From Clostridia bacterium (GTDB lineage Bacteria > Bacillota > Clostridia > Oscillospirales > CAG-272), in assembly GCA_017621755.1 (NCBI GenBank), contig JAGASL010000040.1:18088-82087 (forward strand): DNA of 64,000 bases, read 5' to 3'. The notes under the pieces were generated by a model, which saw nothing but the letters and a program-made list of their open reading frames with translations, did no database searches and was not told the origin of the DNA. Made by a program: the position numbers and the translations under genes. Positions within the stretch are counted from its first letter, which is position 1. Each line of letters begins with the position of its first letter. Below are positions 16,949 through 26,191 of this stretch, piece after piece.

Positions 16949-17800
16949 ATGATCTTGAAAAAATCCATCAATGCATGGAGCTTCCCCGCTGAATACAGTT
17001 TTGAGGAGTGCATCGCAGCGGCAAAAAAAGCCGGCTTTGACGCGGTGGAATTTAATCTGGATGCGGGGAACGCGGGCCACGCCTTTACCATGGAAACGAC
17101 AGCGGAGGAGATCCTTGCCGTCCGGGCGCTGTGCGAGCGCTACGGCATTTGCCCGGTCAGCATCTCCAGCTCGCTGCACGGCGGCCGCTGGGCCAAAGCA
17201 GACGAGGAATCTGTCGCCGCAGCGATGGCTATTCTTGAAAAGCAGCTGCAGATCGCCCGCCTGATGGGGGCGGATACCATTCTGCTGGTGCCGGGCGGCA
17301 TGCCCGAGGGCATCACGCTGGCCGTGTCGCGCGAAAATTCGCTGCGCAACCTAAGGGCCGCCATTCCCCTGATCGAAGGATCGGGGGTGACGGTGGGACT
17401 TGAAAACGTGTGGAACGGCTTTTTCCTCTCGCCCTACGATATGCTCTCCTTTCTTGAAGAGCTGGGCAGCCCGGTCTTTTCACTCTATTTCGATATGGGC
17501 AACATGATCGCCTTTTCGACCTCGGCCTTCTGGTGCGAGATCGTGGGCAAGCATATTGCCAAACTGCATATCAAGGATTTTAAGCGAAACGGCGGCATCA
17601 ACAGCGGCGGCCGCTTCTGCAATCTCTTAGAGGGCGATGCCGATTTCCCCGCCGTGATGGCCGCGCTGAAGAAGCAGGGCTTTGACGGCTATCTGACCGC
17701 CGAGGTCTTCCGCACCGACGAGGCGCAGCCGTGGGGGGCCTTCTTCCAAAGTGTGTCTGAAGCAGAGGACACCATCATCGACTACTATAACAAGGCATAA
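16949..17800 (+). CDS. Sugar phosphate isomerase/epimerase (xylose isomerase-like barrel)
   Basis: 283 residues, AP-endonuclease-2/xylose-isomerase-like TIM barrel. Metal-site regions seen: TVGLENVWN (Glu), FSLYFDMGNM (Asp), IAKLHIKDFKRN (His) and DGYLTAEVF (Glu), as in inosose isomerase, 3-dehydroshikimate dehydratase and tagatose/ribulose epimerases. The GAGGTGGT site precedes the ATG at 16949. A Gfo/Idh/MocA oxidoreductase gene follows after 13 bases; such pairs act together on inositols or oxidised sugars (oxidation to a keto form, then isomerisation). The exact substrate cannot be told. Confidence 0.9.
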   Translation: MILKKSINAWSFPAEYSFEECIAAAKKAGFDAVEFNLDAGNAGHAFTMETTAEEILAVRALCERYGICPVSISSSLHGGRWAKADEESVAAAMAILEKQLQIARLMGADTILLVPGGMPEGITLAVSRENSLRNLRAAIPLIEGSGVTVGLENVWNGFFLSPYDMLSFLEELGSPVFSLYFDMGNMIAFSTSAFWCEIVGKHIAKLHIKDFKRNGGINSGGRFCNLLEGDADFPAVMAALKKQGFDGYLTAEVFRTDEAQPWGAFFQSVSEAEDTIIDYYNKA

Positions 17801-17813
17801 GGGAGGAGCTATT

Positions 17814-18896
17814 ATGGAAAGCAAGAAAGCAAAATTGGCCCTGATCGGCTGTGGCGGCATTGGCGGCTATCACCTGGGGCATTTTATGGGTTTTACCGAT
17901 ATCATCGACATGGTTGGCTTTTGCGACCTGATCCCCGAGCGGGCACAGGCCTTTTGTGAAAAGGCCGGCATGGGCGAGGCCTTTACCGACTATAAGGAAA
18001 TGCTGGACAAGACCAAGCCGGACATGGTGTTCGTCTGCATCCCGCCCTATTGCCACGGCGAGATCGAGTATACGCTGATCGAGCGCGGCATCCACTTTTT
18101 CGTAGAAAAGCCGCTTGCGCTGGATATCGAGCTGGCGAAGGACATTTTGCGCCGCGCAGAAGCGGCCGGCCTGGTCACGGCCAGCGGCTTTCAATGCCGG
18201 TACAGCAATCTGGTAGAGCCGAATATCGATTTTATCAAGCGAAACAAGATCTTTTTCGTCTCCTGCGAGCGGATGGGCGGTATTCCTATGGTGGAATGGT
18301 GGCGCGACAAGGCGCGCTCCGGCGGCCAGGCCGTAGAGCAGACCATTCACCAGTTTGACATTATTCGCTACGTATACGGCGAACCGGACGTGGTATTTTC
18401 GATGAACGCCACCGGCCTGATGCAGAACGTGCCCGAAGGCTATCAGACAGACGATCTGTCAGTAACCTGTGTCAAATTCAAGGACGGATCTCTTGGCACC
18501 ATTTCGACCGGCTGCTACGTCACCGGCGGTGACGCCTATGATAGCAAGGTGGTCTTTAGCGCGGCTGATCGCCGTGCGGAGCTGAAGATCCTTGGCACGC
18601 TGAATATCTTTGGCGAGACGGAAAGCGAGGCCGCAGGCGACGAGGGCGGCTTTGTAGTCAAGGGCGACGGCGCTGTGGCCAAGGGCTCGAATAATGCCAA
18701 GACCTACCACCAGCAGGGGGATGCGGGCATTCTGTGCGACCGCACCTTTATTGAGGCGGTCATCAACAAGACGCCGGCGGCCGTACGCTCGCCCTACCGC
18801 GATGCCCTACGCTCACTGGCCTTTACCATGGCCTGCAACCAGTCTATGGAGACCGGCCTGCCCATTCGCATCGACGATCTGCTGCAAGGCATCTGA
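17814..18896 (+). CDS. Gfo/Idh/MocA-family oxidoreductase
   Basis: NAD(P)-dependent sugar or inositol dehydrogenase-like protein, 360 residues. The Rossmann motif is LALIGCGGIGGYHLGHF at the N-terminus; FVEKPLAL contains the EKP motif whose Lys is catalytic in this family, and GGQAVEQTIHQFDIIRYVYG holds the conserved D/H-type active-site helix. The start at 17814 is set by GGGAGGAGC seven bases before; the upstream open frame overlaps the isomerase gene and is not used. It is the second gene of the AraC-controlled pair and is followed by a terminator. A related gene is at 58.1-59.1 kb. Confidence 0.94.
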   Translation: MESKKAKLALIGCGGIGGYHLGHFMGFTDIIDMVGFCDLIPERAQAFCEKAGMGEAFTDYKEMLDKTKPDMVFVCIPPYCHGEIEYTLIERGIHFFVEKPLALDIELAKDILRRAEAAGLVTASGFQCRYSNLVEPNIDFIKRNKIFFVSCERMGGIPMVEWWRDKARSGGQAVEQTIHQFDIIRYVYGEPDVVFSMNATGLMQNVPEGYQTDDLSVTCVKFKDGSLGTISTGCYVTGGDAYDSKVVFSAADRRAELKILGTLNIFGETESEAAGDEGGFVVKGDGAVAKGSNNAKTYHQQGDAGILCDRTFIEAVINKTPAAVRSPYRDALRSLAFTMACNQSMETGLPIRIDDLLQGI

Positions 18897-18900
18897 TAAT

Positions 18901-18941
18901 AAAAAGCACCCCGTGTGTTCAGAACACACGGGGTTTGCTTG
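18901..18941 (+). terminator. Rho-independent terminator
   Basis: Stem CACCCCGTGTGTTC / GAACACACGGGGT(T)TG with flanking AAAGC/GCTT; ends the isomerase/oxidoreductase transcript. Confidence 0.82.
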
Positions 18942-18974
18942 ATAGATCAACAGGCGGATGGTTGTCAGAAAAGG

Positions 18975-19172
18975 TCATGTAGGCAGACCATTTACCAAGC
19001 GCCACGTGCACGCGCCGAAGCCGTAGTCAAGCTCTGCCACCGTTCGGCTGCCGGCGTAGAGCGCCGTTAAAATGATAGAAAGGGCCAGGCAAAGCGCCAG
19101 AATACCCCACAGAAGATACCGCCGGCGCTTGATGCGCGTGCGTAGCGCCTGCTCTAATACGGTTTGCTGCAT
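18975..19172 (-). CDS. Small single-pass membrane protein, unknown
   Basis: 65 residues. A basic N-terminal helix (RTRIKRRRYLLW) is followed by one membrane segment (GILALCLALSIILTALYA) and a short outside tail containing one Cys. GGGGAG precedes the ATG. It starts 15 bases downstream of the P-loop kinase gene and runs in the same direction, so co-expression is likely. No family is recognised, and the small size leaves some doubt that it is real. Confidence 0.55.
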   Translation of the reverse strand: MQQTVLEQALRTRIKRRRYLLWGILALCLALSIILTALYAGSRTVAELDYGFGACTWRLVNGLPT

Positions 19173-19187
19173 AGGTCTCCCCTTTCG

Positions 19188-20057
19188 TTATTTATTTTTC
19201 TCCCCCGCGGCAAGAAACGCATCTGCCTCCTCCCGCGTGTGAAAGACGACGGTCTGCTTTTTGGGGTAGGCCTTTAGCAGCGTAAGGATCCTTGGCCGGC
19301 TTTCCCCCGGGAAGGCACGCACGAAGGAAAGAAATTCCTCGTCTGCCTCTGTCTCTACCCACGGCATGTCCGGCCGGGGCTTGCCCTGCCGTTCAGCGAT
19401 CCCCGCAAGGCAGACCTCGGTCGGGTAATCAAGAAAGAACACCGTATCGGCTGCCGCCAGGCGCCTTTCCATCGTGCGCAGGTAATTGCCGTCTATGATC
19501 CAGCGCTCGCCGGCAAGCTCACCCGCCAGCGCCTTGTCAAATTCCTCGTGTGAGACGGTGGTCTTATCGGCGCGCCAGTACAGCCTGTCAAGATAGACCA
19601 GCGGCAGACCGCTGATCTCCTGCAGGCGGCGCGCAAAGCAGCTTTTACCGCTGCCGGGGCAGCCAACCACGATGGCGCGCCTCATGCGGCGCAGGGTACG
19701 CCTTGCCCGCCGTGTCACCAGCATGCGTGAAACGGCCGCCCGGGCCAGGTGGTATTCCTTTTCCAGCACGGAAAGGGTGGCCTTATCGTGCGGAAACAGC
19801 AGGCGCAGGAGAAAGATGGAAATGGGCACGGTAATCAGCTTTTCAGGCGTAAAGGGGAGCCAAAGAAAGGCCGCATAGGTGCCGCCGACCGCCGCCATCC
19901 AAGGGATGCCCAGCGCCGCGCCAAGAATAACGAACAGATAGCACCAGCCGTTGGTGATCATCCACGCGATGCCAAAGCACAGCAAGAGGCGCGGATTCAG
20001 AAAAAAGGCCAGCACGCGCCGCACCAGCGCCCAAAGCCGTAAAACAAGGCGTTTCAT
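19188..20057 (-). CDS. Membrane-anchored FlaR/adenylate-kinase-like P-loop kinase
   Basis: 289 residues combining two parts. The first 95 carry two or three hydrophobic segments (LLLCFGIAWMITNGWCYLFVILGAALG and LITVPISIFLLRLLF). A basic linker follows (RRARRTLRRMRR). The C-terminal 160 residues are a P-loop kinase of the DNA topology modulation (FlaR)/adenylate-kinase-like type: GCPGSGKSCFARRL, VYLDRLYWRAD, ERWIIDGNY and VFFLDYPTEVCL. The soluble part alone is common; fusion to a membrane domain with a juxtamembrane Arg cluster is not a usual form that I know. Substrate unknown. The upstream LRR lipoprotein gene is 38 bases away on the same strand. Confidence 0.8.
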   Translation of the reverse strand: MKRLVLRLWALVRRVLAFFLNPRLLLCFGIAWMITNGWCYLFVILGAALGIPWMAAVGGTYAAFLWLPFTPEKLITVPISIFLLRLLFPHDKATLSVLEKEYHLARAAVSRMLVTRRARRTLRRMRRAIVVGCPGSGKSCFARRLQEISGLPLVYLDRLYWRADKTTVSHEEFDKALAGELAGERWIIDGNYLRTMERRLAAADTVFFLDYPTEVCLAGIAERQGKPRPDMPWVETEADEEFLSFVRAFPGESRPRILTLLKAYPKKQTVVFHTREEADAFLAAGEKNK

Positions 20058-20095
20058 AGATATGCTCCCCCCTCTCGCCCTTCAAATAAGAACCA

Positions 20096-22651
20096 TTACC
20101 AAACAATAGGCACACCATCTTCATAGTGCCACCAATGCCCAGCAGCACCTGGTGCCTGCTCCGTATAAGAATACCAAGTGCTTTTTTTCGTTAGCTGATC
20201 ATTAGAAATAGCAAAGCTGCAGCGTTTCATGGGATCCCCTTCGCCGCTGTAATATACCGTATACAGCTCGTTACAGTGGTAAAACGCGCCCTCGGCAAAG
20301 GATACGCCGGCAGGCACCACGATCCACTTGATGGCATAGCAGCGGTGAAACGCCCTGCTTCCCACCCGCTGCACGCTGCTGGGCAAAATTACCCAAGGGG
20401 TAGCCGCGCAGCTGCTAAAGGCCTCGTCACCGATCTCGACGATCCCCTCTGCCAGGGTCAGCTCAGCCAGTGCCATGCAGCCGGCAAAGCACCGATCGCC
20501 AATGCGCTCAACAGCTGGTATATGCAGCTTGGTGATCAACACGCATCCCTCAAAGGCTGAGTCACCCAGCTTTCGCAATGCCAAAGGCAGCTCAACATCG
20601 CCCATTTTCTCACACAGATAAAAGGCGCGGTCACCAATTTCGGTAATCGTATTAGGCAGGGTTAGTGTGTGTAGGCTGCCACATCCCTCAAACGTGGAGG
20701 GTGCAATGATCGAAACGCCCTGCGGAATATGCGCCTGCTCTAACCGCTCGCAACCATAAAAGGCCTGCTGCCCCAGCGTAGAAAGCGTGCGCGGCCATAT
20801 GACCGTTTGCAGCGCCTTGTTTTCGAAAAAGGCTTGACTACCGATCTCCTCCATCGTGTCGGGAAGTCGCACGCTCCTTAGGGCGGAGCACTTGTAAAAG
20901 GCGCCTATTCCCAGGGAAAGCACGCCATTCTCCAGCACGGCGCTTTCTAACTGTGTACATCCAACAAAGGCCCATTCGCCTATCTGCTGCACATGGCCGG
21001 GAACGGTTACCGTCTTAAGTGCCGTGCAGCCGGAAAACATATGATCGCTGATCTTGTTTAATCCCTCTCCGAAAGAAATCTCACGCAGAGATGTGCAACC
21101 GGCAAATTCATAGGAGGAAAGCAGGGTCACATCCTTGCCCAATGTAGCCTTCTCCAAGGAGGTGCAGCCGGCAAAGATATGGTTTTCCATACGAACGCCG
21201 TCCGGCACCGCAATGCTGCTGAGGCTTATGCAGCCGGCAAAGGCATAGCTCTCCATGAACTCCAGCTCAGGCCCCAGCACGACCTCCTCGAGGCTCGTGC
21301 AATTCGCAAAAGCATCTTGACCAAGTGATCGCACACCTCTCAGCTCTACACGGCGCAGGCTTTGGCAGTTGTTCCAGGCACCATCCGGCATATCGAAGTA
21401 ATAGCGCGACAGGGTGAGCTCCTCGACCAATTCACCCTGGCAATATAGTGTATAAGGCCGGTAGTGAAAGCCCCGATATTGCTGCTCCATCCAGGAGATC
21501 GCATCTCCGGCAAAATAGATATCTATAGCGAACTGAAAATCACCAAGGATGTTAAAGGTCTGAGCCTCCTCGTCTAGTTCCGGCACGATCAAGGACTGTA
21601 GACCGGTGCAGCCTAAAAGAGAGCCTAGTCCAAAATCCTTTATGCTGCTACTAAATTCCAAATATTTAATATTCTTACAGCCATACAGCCCCTCAGGAGC
21701 GATGCGCTCGCAATCCAAAACCACGCGCTCAATGCTCGGCTCGGAAAGAATGCTCTTTCCTTTGGCGTGGAAGAACGAGGAGCGATAAATGACCTCACGC
21801 AGGCTTGTACAGCCCTTAAAGATCTCCACGCCCATGTCCGTTATCGAGGCGGGAATGGTAAAGCTTTCAAGAGAAGTGCACCCCTCAAAGGCGCGATAGC
21901 CAATGCGCGTGACCGTTTCCGGCAACACGATGCGCTGTACCTTTTGCTGGCCGCTAAAGGCTCGGTTGGCAATTTCTACTACGATATATCCGTTTATTCG
22001 TTTGGGAACCGCTATCTCACTATCCTTGCAGCTGCCTATATCTACGATCCGACAGGTGCCGGGCTGGCCCGAAATTGGCTCATAAGCCAAGCCCCGCGAG
22101 CCGGTGGCCGGCAGGGTCTTCAGCCGTTCCCCTACGGCGCCGCACAAATAACATTGTTTCTCCTCATACCCGTCCTCCCACACGGTGGCCGGAACTCTTA
22201 CGATTTTATAAGAGTGCAAAAACGGCGTTACCTCTTGCCACGTTTCGCCACACTCATCACAGGTGTATTGATGCAATCCCTCTTGGGTACAGCTCTCATT
22301 GCGCAAAACGATTTCGCACGACTTTTGGTGCCCCAGCGGATCGTGATGGTCGATTCTTTCCCACCCGCACACGGTGCAGGTGCGCTTGGTCATACCAGGC
22401 TCCTGACAGGTAACCTCTTGCAGGCTCACCGCCTCACCCAGCGTATGCTCGATCAGCGGGATCTCTGCCTGCAACGTTTTTCCACACAGTTCGCATGCCC
22501 GCTGCTCTCGCCCCGGAGTGTCACAAGTGGCAGCAAGCGTGGTTTCCCATTTGCCCCATACGTGCGAGCAGGGCTCTGCGCAGCCGGTAAGCGTCAGGAA
22601 AAACAAGAGACATACCATTACCAACAAAACACAAATACGAATACATTTCAT
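20096..22651 (-). CDS. BspA-type leucine-rich-repeat lipoprotein
   Basis: 851 residues, exported and lipid-anchored: signal sequence ending in the lipobox TLTGC (Cys24). Residues about 28-180 hold four imperfect repeats built around C..PG...R.C..CG and a following P..H, like small zinc-ribbon or treble-clef modules. From about residue 205 to 830 come at least 20 LRR_5 repeats of the form F.GC..L..V.LP..V..IG..AF. Such surface proteins in gut bacteria and protozoa bind host or microbial partners. No enzymatic motif is seen. Moderate GC and the repeats suggest expansion by internal duplication. Confidence 0.9.
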   Translation of the reverse strand: MKCIRICVLLVMVCLLFFLTLTGCAEPCSHVWGKWETTLAATCDTPGREQRACELCGKTLQAEIPLIEHTLGEAVSLQEVTCQEPGMTKRTCTVCGWERIDHHDPLGHQKSCEIVLRNESCTQEGLHQYTCDECGETWQEVTPFLHSYKIVRVPATVWEDGYEEKQCYLCGAVGERLKTLPATGSRGLAYEPISGQPGTCRIVDIGSCKDSEIAVPKRINGYIVVEIANRAFSGQQKVQRIVLPETVTRIGYRAFEGCTSLESFTIPASITDMGVEIFKGCTSLREVIYRSSFFHAKGKSILSEPSIERVVLDCERIAPEGLYGCKNIKYLEFSSSIKDFGLGSLLGCTGLQSLIVPELDEEAQTFNILGDFQFAIDIYFAGDAISWMEQQYRGFHYRPYTLYCQGELVEELTLSRYYFDMPDGAWNNCQSLRRVELRGVRSLGQDAFANCTSLEEVVLGPELEFMESYAFAGCISLSSIAVPDGVRMENHIFAGCTSLEKATLGKDVTLLSSYEFAGCTSLREISFGEGLNKISDHMFSGCTALKTVTVPGHVQQIGEWAFVGCTQLESAVLENGVLSLGIGAFYKCSALRSVRLPDTMEEIGSQAFFENKALQTVIWPRTLSTLGQQAFYGCERLEQAHIPQGVSIIAPSTFEGCGSLHTLTLPNTITEIGDRAFYLCEKMGDVELPLALRKLGDSAFEGCVLITKLHIPAVERIGDRCFAGCMALAELTLAEGIVEIGDEAFSSCAATPWVILPSSVQRVGSRAFHRCYAIKWIVVPAGVSFAEGAFYHCNELYTVYYSGEGDPMKRCSFAISNDQLTKKSTWYSYTEQAPGAAGHWWHYEDGVPIVW

Positions 22652-22784
22652 TCTTACTACCTCCTTTATACATAATACACAGTTTTTTCATACCGGGGTT
22701 ACGGGGCGGGCCCCTGTTTTTATTATAGCATAGATGGTAATAGGCTGTAAAGAGGCTTTTTCTGCCTGTTTTTCAGAAAGCCGC

Positions 22785-22813
22785 TTGCTTTTTTGCGGGG
22801 GGTGTGCTATACT
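22785..22813 (+). promoter_or_regulatory. Promoter of the PHP-domain gene
   Basis: TTGCTT at 22785-22790 and TATACT at 22808-22813, spacer 17 bases, 54 bases before the ATG. Confidence 0.65.
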
Positions 22814-22866
22814 GAGGCCAAAGCCCGCACGGGCAAAATTTTTGACAGAACTAAAGGAGAATTGCC

Positions 22867-23901
22867 ATGAAGACCTACCTGCTACCCAAGGAGGGGCAAT
22901 TTTACAAGGCGAACCTGCACATGCACACCACCATCTCAGACGGGCAGATGACCCCGGCCGAGGTCAAGGAGGAATATATGAAGCGCGGCTACTCGATCGT
23001 GGCCTTTACCGATCACGAGGCGCTGGTGCCGCACGAGGAGCTGACAGACGAGCATTTCGTAGCCATCACCTCTTACGAGATCGCCACCAACCGGGGCGCG
23101 GTGCCCGGCGGCTTTCCCTTTGAGCAGACCTACCACATCAACCTGTACGCCAAGGACCCCAAAAAGAATATTTCCCCCGTTTTTACCATGTCTCGCCTTT
23201 GGCCGGCACATGCGGGCAATTACATGAGCGACGAGGCCAAGGCCGTAGAGTGGCCGCGCGAATATTCGACAGACTCACTCAACGCCTTGATCGCCCGCGC
23301 CAACGAGGACGGCTTTCTTGTTTCCTACAACCACCCGAACTGGTCGCTGCAGAATTATGCCGACTACGCTAGGCTGCAGGGCATTTGGGGCGTGGAATAC
23401 TATAACACCGGCTGCATGCGCGCCGGCTATCCGGATACCATGCAGCCCATTGATGACCTCTTGCACCTGGGCAAGCGGGTATTCCCCCTGGCGACAGACG
23501 ATGCGCACGCCGGCAAGGACAACCCGCACGATTGCTTTGGCGGTTTTGTGATGGTCAAGGCAGAGGGGCTGGAATACGGCAAGGTGATGGATGCCTTGGA
23601 AAAGGGCAACTTCTACGCCTCCAGCGGCCCCGAGATCAAGGAGCTGTATTTAGAGGACGGCATTCTGCACGTCACCACCTCGCCGGCGGCAAAGGTAGAG
23701 GTGATCACCGAGCGGCGCGCGCGCTGGTGCCGTCGCGGCGAGAACCTGACCGAGCTGACCTTTGATTTGAGCGGATACCTGCGCACCTCGCGCGAGGTCA
23801 AGGAAAAGCGCTGCATGCCCTACTTCCGCATCACGGTGACCGATGCCCGGGGCGAGACGGCACAATCCTGCCCCTACACCGAGGAGACCTGGGGCGAGTA
23901 A
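22867..23901 (+). CDS. PHP-domain metal-dependent phosphoesterase
   Basis: 344 residues. The four PHP motifs are readable: NLHMHTTISDG, AFTDHEAL, SYNHPNW and ATDDAHAG, which bind a two- or three-metal cluster. Length and the C-terminal beta-rich extension (from about residue 255) resemble the TrpH-like/YciV-like or larger secretory-less phosphoesterases. The likely activity is removal of phosphate from a small molecule or nucleotide; the substrate is not known. AAAGGAGA lies nine bases before the ATG, and a strong terminator follows. The convergent neighbour is the orphan glycyl radical enzyme. Confidence 0.88.
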   Translation: MKTYLLPKEGQFYKANLHMHTTISDGQMTPAEVKEEYMKRGYSIVAFTDHEALVPHEELTDEHFVAITSYEIATNRGAVPGGFPFEQTYHINLYAKDPKKNISPVFTMSRLWPAHAGNYMSDEAKAVEWPREYSTDSLNALIARANEDGFLVSYNHPNWSLQNYADYARLQGIWGVEYYNTGCMRAGYPDTMQPIDDLLHLGKRVFPLATDDAHAGKDNPHDCFGGFVMVKAEGLEYGKVMDALEKGNFYASSGPEIKELYLEDGILHVTTSPAAKVEVITERRARWCRRGENLTELTFDLSGYLRTSREVKEKRCMPYFRITVTDARGETAQSCPYTEETWGE

Positions 23902-23909
23902 ACAAACAG

Positions 23910-23943
23910 AAAAGAACAGAGATCGTTGATCTCTGTTCTTTTT
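23910..23943. terminator. Bidirectional terminator
   Basis: Stem AAAGAACAGAGATC / GATCTCTGTTCTTT with a three-base loop, between the convergent PHP and glycyl radical enzyme genes. Confidence 0.88.
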
Positions 23944-23956
23944 CTATTCCCTTGCA

Positions 23957-26014
23957 CTATACCGCTTTTTCATCAAAGCGGCGGATAAATTCTTCCTTTT
24001 CCCGCTCGGAAAGCGTTGAAAACAGCACGTTCCACCCGCACAGGCGCACCTGCAGGTGCGGGTAGGCGGCGGGGTCTGCCTTGGCGGCGCGCAGGGTATC
24101 GGCATCCAGCACGTTATAATGCACGGCAAAGCCGCCCCGCGCAAAATACGCGCGCAGCGCGCTGGCCATCACGGCGGGGCCATCCTCTCCCTGCACGGCC
24201 GAGCGGTGAAGATCAAGATCCAGAATACTACCGTTTGGCGTTAGCACACCGCCAAGCGAAGCGACCGAGCGCATATGCGCCGTGACCCCCTTGCGGTCAG
24301 CACCAAAGGTGGCACCGGTGTTTTGCGAAAGCACCTCACCCGCATGGCGGCCGTCAGCCGAGGCGGCAGTATGCTCGCCAAGCGCCCAGCGCCAATCGAT
24401 AGAGAAGGTTCCTAACCGGTATACCCCGCCCCGTGTGTTCGGGTGGCCGTTTACCAGCCGGTCTAACAGGGCAATCGTGCCCTGCGCCAAAGCATCGGTA
24501 GCCGCATCGCCCATGCCGTACTTTGGGCATTTTTGCCGGGCAAAAAGACGCAGCGCCTCGCCACCTGCCCAATCGGCACGCAGCAGCGCGATCAGCTCGC
24601 CCATGCTTAGCTTCTTTTCTTCATACACCAAATAGCGGATAGCCGCCAGCGAATCGATCACCGTAGCAAGGCCAACGGCGTTGAGCGAGGAGTTGTTGTA
24701 CCGCGCGCCGTGACCGGCGTACAGGTCTCTTCCCTGCTCTACGGCAATTTGGTAGGTAGTGGAAAAAATGGGCGAGGCATGCCACTCACCAAAATGGCGC
24801 TCGTGCAGGTCGGTCACCGCGATGGCACAGGCCACCAAGTGCGCAAGCTGCTGCTCGTAGGCGGCCACAAGGCTTTCAAAGCTTGGAAAGCTCGTCTCTG
24901 TAGCAATGCCGATCTGCTCACCCGTCAGCATATCGCATCCACCCCCCAGCGCCAGCTCTAAGGCCTTGGGCAGATTGACACGGGTGCTGCAGGAGCAGGT
25001 CAGCTCTTCCTCTGCGCCACATTCATAGCAGCCCACCACGTGATAGGCAGCGGCATCGGCCGGGCGCGCACCAAGGCGCACAAGCGAGGCGCGCACGGTT
25101 TCATCCCCAAGGAACACGATGCTGTTTTTGCCATCCCGCACGCCACGCAGGGCTAACTGCAACAGCCCCGCAGGCATATCCTGCGTGACCAGCAGATGCA
25201 GCTTGATGTACGCATACTGCCCCGCCTGATAGGCTTGCAGCAGCGCCTCGGTCAATGCGTTGGCCGCACAGGCGCCATCATCTCCCACGCCGCCCAGGGC
25301 AAAGGGGATATTAGCATCGGCACGCAGAGCGTCCAGCGCGCAAAGGAAATCGCCGAGCAGCGCGTTCTCTTCCTCGCTACCGTGATAAAAGGAGGCAAGC
25401 AGCCTGTCAAGCCGACCAAGGGTACGCAGATTGGTCCCCTCAATATCATGCTGTAGGCGGTAATAGACCAGCATCAGCTGCATGGCCTCATACAGGCTCT
25501 GTGGCGGCTGTTTTTCTAAGGAAAAAAGGCCCCTTGCCATTTCCTGGCGGCCGGCCGCGCTTGCCTGCTCTGCCGCGCGGTGCACAAAGGCCAGCGCCGC
25601 ATCCAGCACACGGCCTGCGCCACGGTAAAACGAGAGCGCCTGGACATCTGCGGCGCTTGCCTCACGCTCGGCAAGGCTTTGCCGCAGCCCGGGCAAACCA
25701 AGGCGCAGAATACGCGCCCACCCCGGGCAGGTATGGCCAAAATCCGCATCCCCCGTATAGGCCAGCGTGCGCAGCCCGGCGGCATACGGCCCCTCTGCCA
25801 GCGACTCCTGCATGGCATGCTTATCTATTTCGTAGGCGCCGTTTAGCAGCCCCCTGGTATTGACATCACCAAAAAAGCGATTCTCTTTTGGCAGCGTAAG
25901 CTCACAATTCGCGAGCAGGTAAACGATCAGCTCGCAGCTCGTTTCCCACACTGCGCCTCCTCGCGCCGCCTCACGTGCCGCCGCCACGTGGGCGCCCATT
26001 TCCTCTTTCTTCAT
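23957..26014 (-). CDS. Orphan glycyl radical enzyme (pyruvate formate-lyase superfamily)
   Basis: 685-residue glycyl radical enzyme for anaerobic radical chemistry. The glycyl loop is VRLCGWN with Gly660, 26 residues from the C-terminus. The active-site thiyl motif is GCYE (Cys329, Glu331), so the C-x-E pair of the dehydratase/lyase branch is present. Soon after comes an unusual CSCS cluster. It is shorter than most family members (about 780-850 residues). The start at 26014 is set by GGAGGT five bases upstream; the longer frame is ignored. No activating enzyme is adjacent. Sequence around Gly and Cys is close to the 49-51 kb enzyme (GEDG, NV.DADTLR.A, CGWNVL), so the two are one subfamily. 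Substrate unknown. Confidence 0.88.
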   Translation of the reverse strand: MKKEEMGAHVAAAREAARGGAVWETSCELIVYLLANCELTLPKENRFFGDVNTRGLLNGAYEIDKHAMQESLAEGPYAAGLRTLAYTGDADFGHTCPGWARILRLGLPGLRQSLAEREASAADVQALSFYRGAGRVLDAALAFVHRAAEQASAAGRQEMARGLFSLEKQPPQSLYEAMQLMLVYYRLQHDIEGTNLRTLGRLDRLLASFYHGSEEENALLGDFLCALDALRADANIPFALGGVGDDGACAANALTEALLQAYQAGQYAYIKLHLLVTQDMPAGLLQLALRGVRDGKNSIVFLGDETVRASLVRLGARPADAAAYHVVGCYECGAEEELTCSCSTRVNLPKALELALGGGCDMLTGEQIGIATETSFPSFESLVAAYEQQLAHLVACAIAVTDLHERHFGEWHASPIFSTTYQIAVEQGRDLYAGHGARYNNSSLNAVGLATVIDSLAAIRYLVYEEKKLSMGELIALLRADWAGGEALRLFARQKCPKYGMGDAATDALAQGTIALLDRLVNGHPNTRGGVYRLGTFSIDWRWALGEHTAASADGRHAGEVLSQNTGATFGADRKGVTAHMRSVASLGGVLTPNGSILDLDLHRSAVQGEDGPAVMASALRAYFARGGFAVHYNVLDADTLRAAKADPAAYPHLQVRLCGWNVLFSTLSEREKEEFIRRFDEKAV

Positions 26015-26129
26015 AAGACACCTCCGATTTTCTTTAGTATAGCACGGCCACCCCGCCAGGTAAAGGGAGAAATGAAACATTTGTGAAAATCGAAACGCTT
26101 TTTCTGCGAAAAGAATATCGCATTCCCCC

Positions 26130-26158
26130 TGTACAAATCGGGGAATATATGGTATAAT
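26130..26158 (+). promoter_or_regulatory. Promoter of the HAD/MATE/PpiC run
   Basis: TGTACA at 26130-26135 and TATAAT at 26153-26158, spacer 17 bases, 33 bases before the ATG at 26192. The -35 hexamer is imperfect. Confidence 0.6.
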
Positions 26159-26191
26159 AATTTTGTATGTCATTATGGAAAGGAAGAAAAT

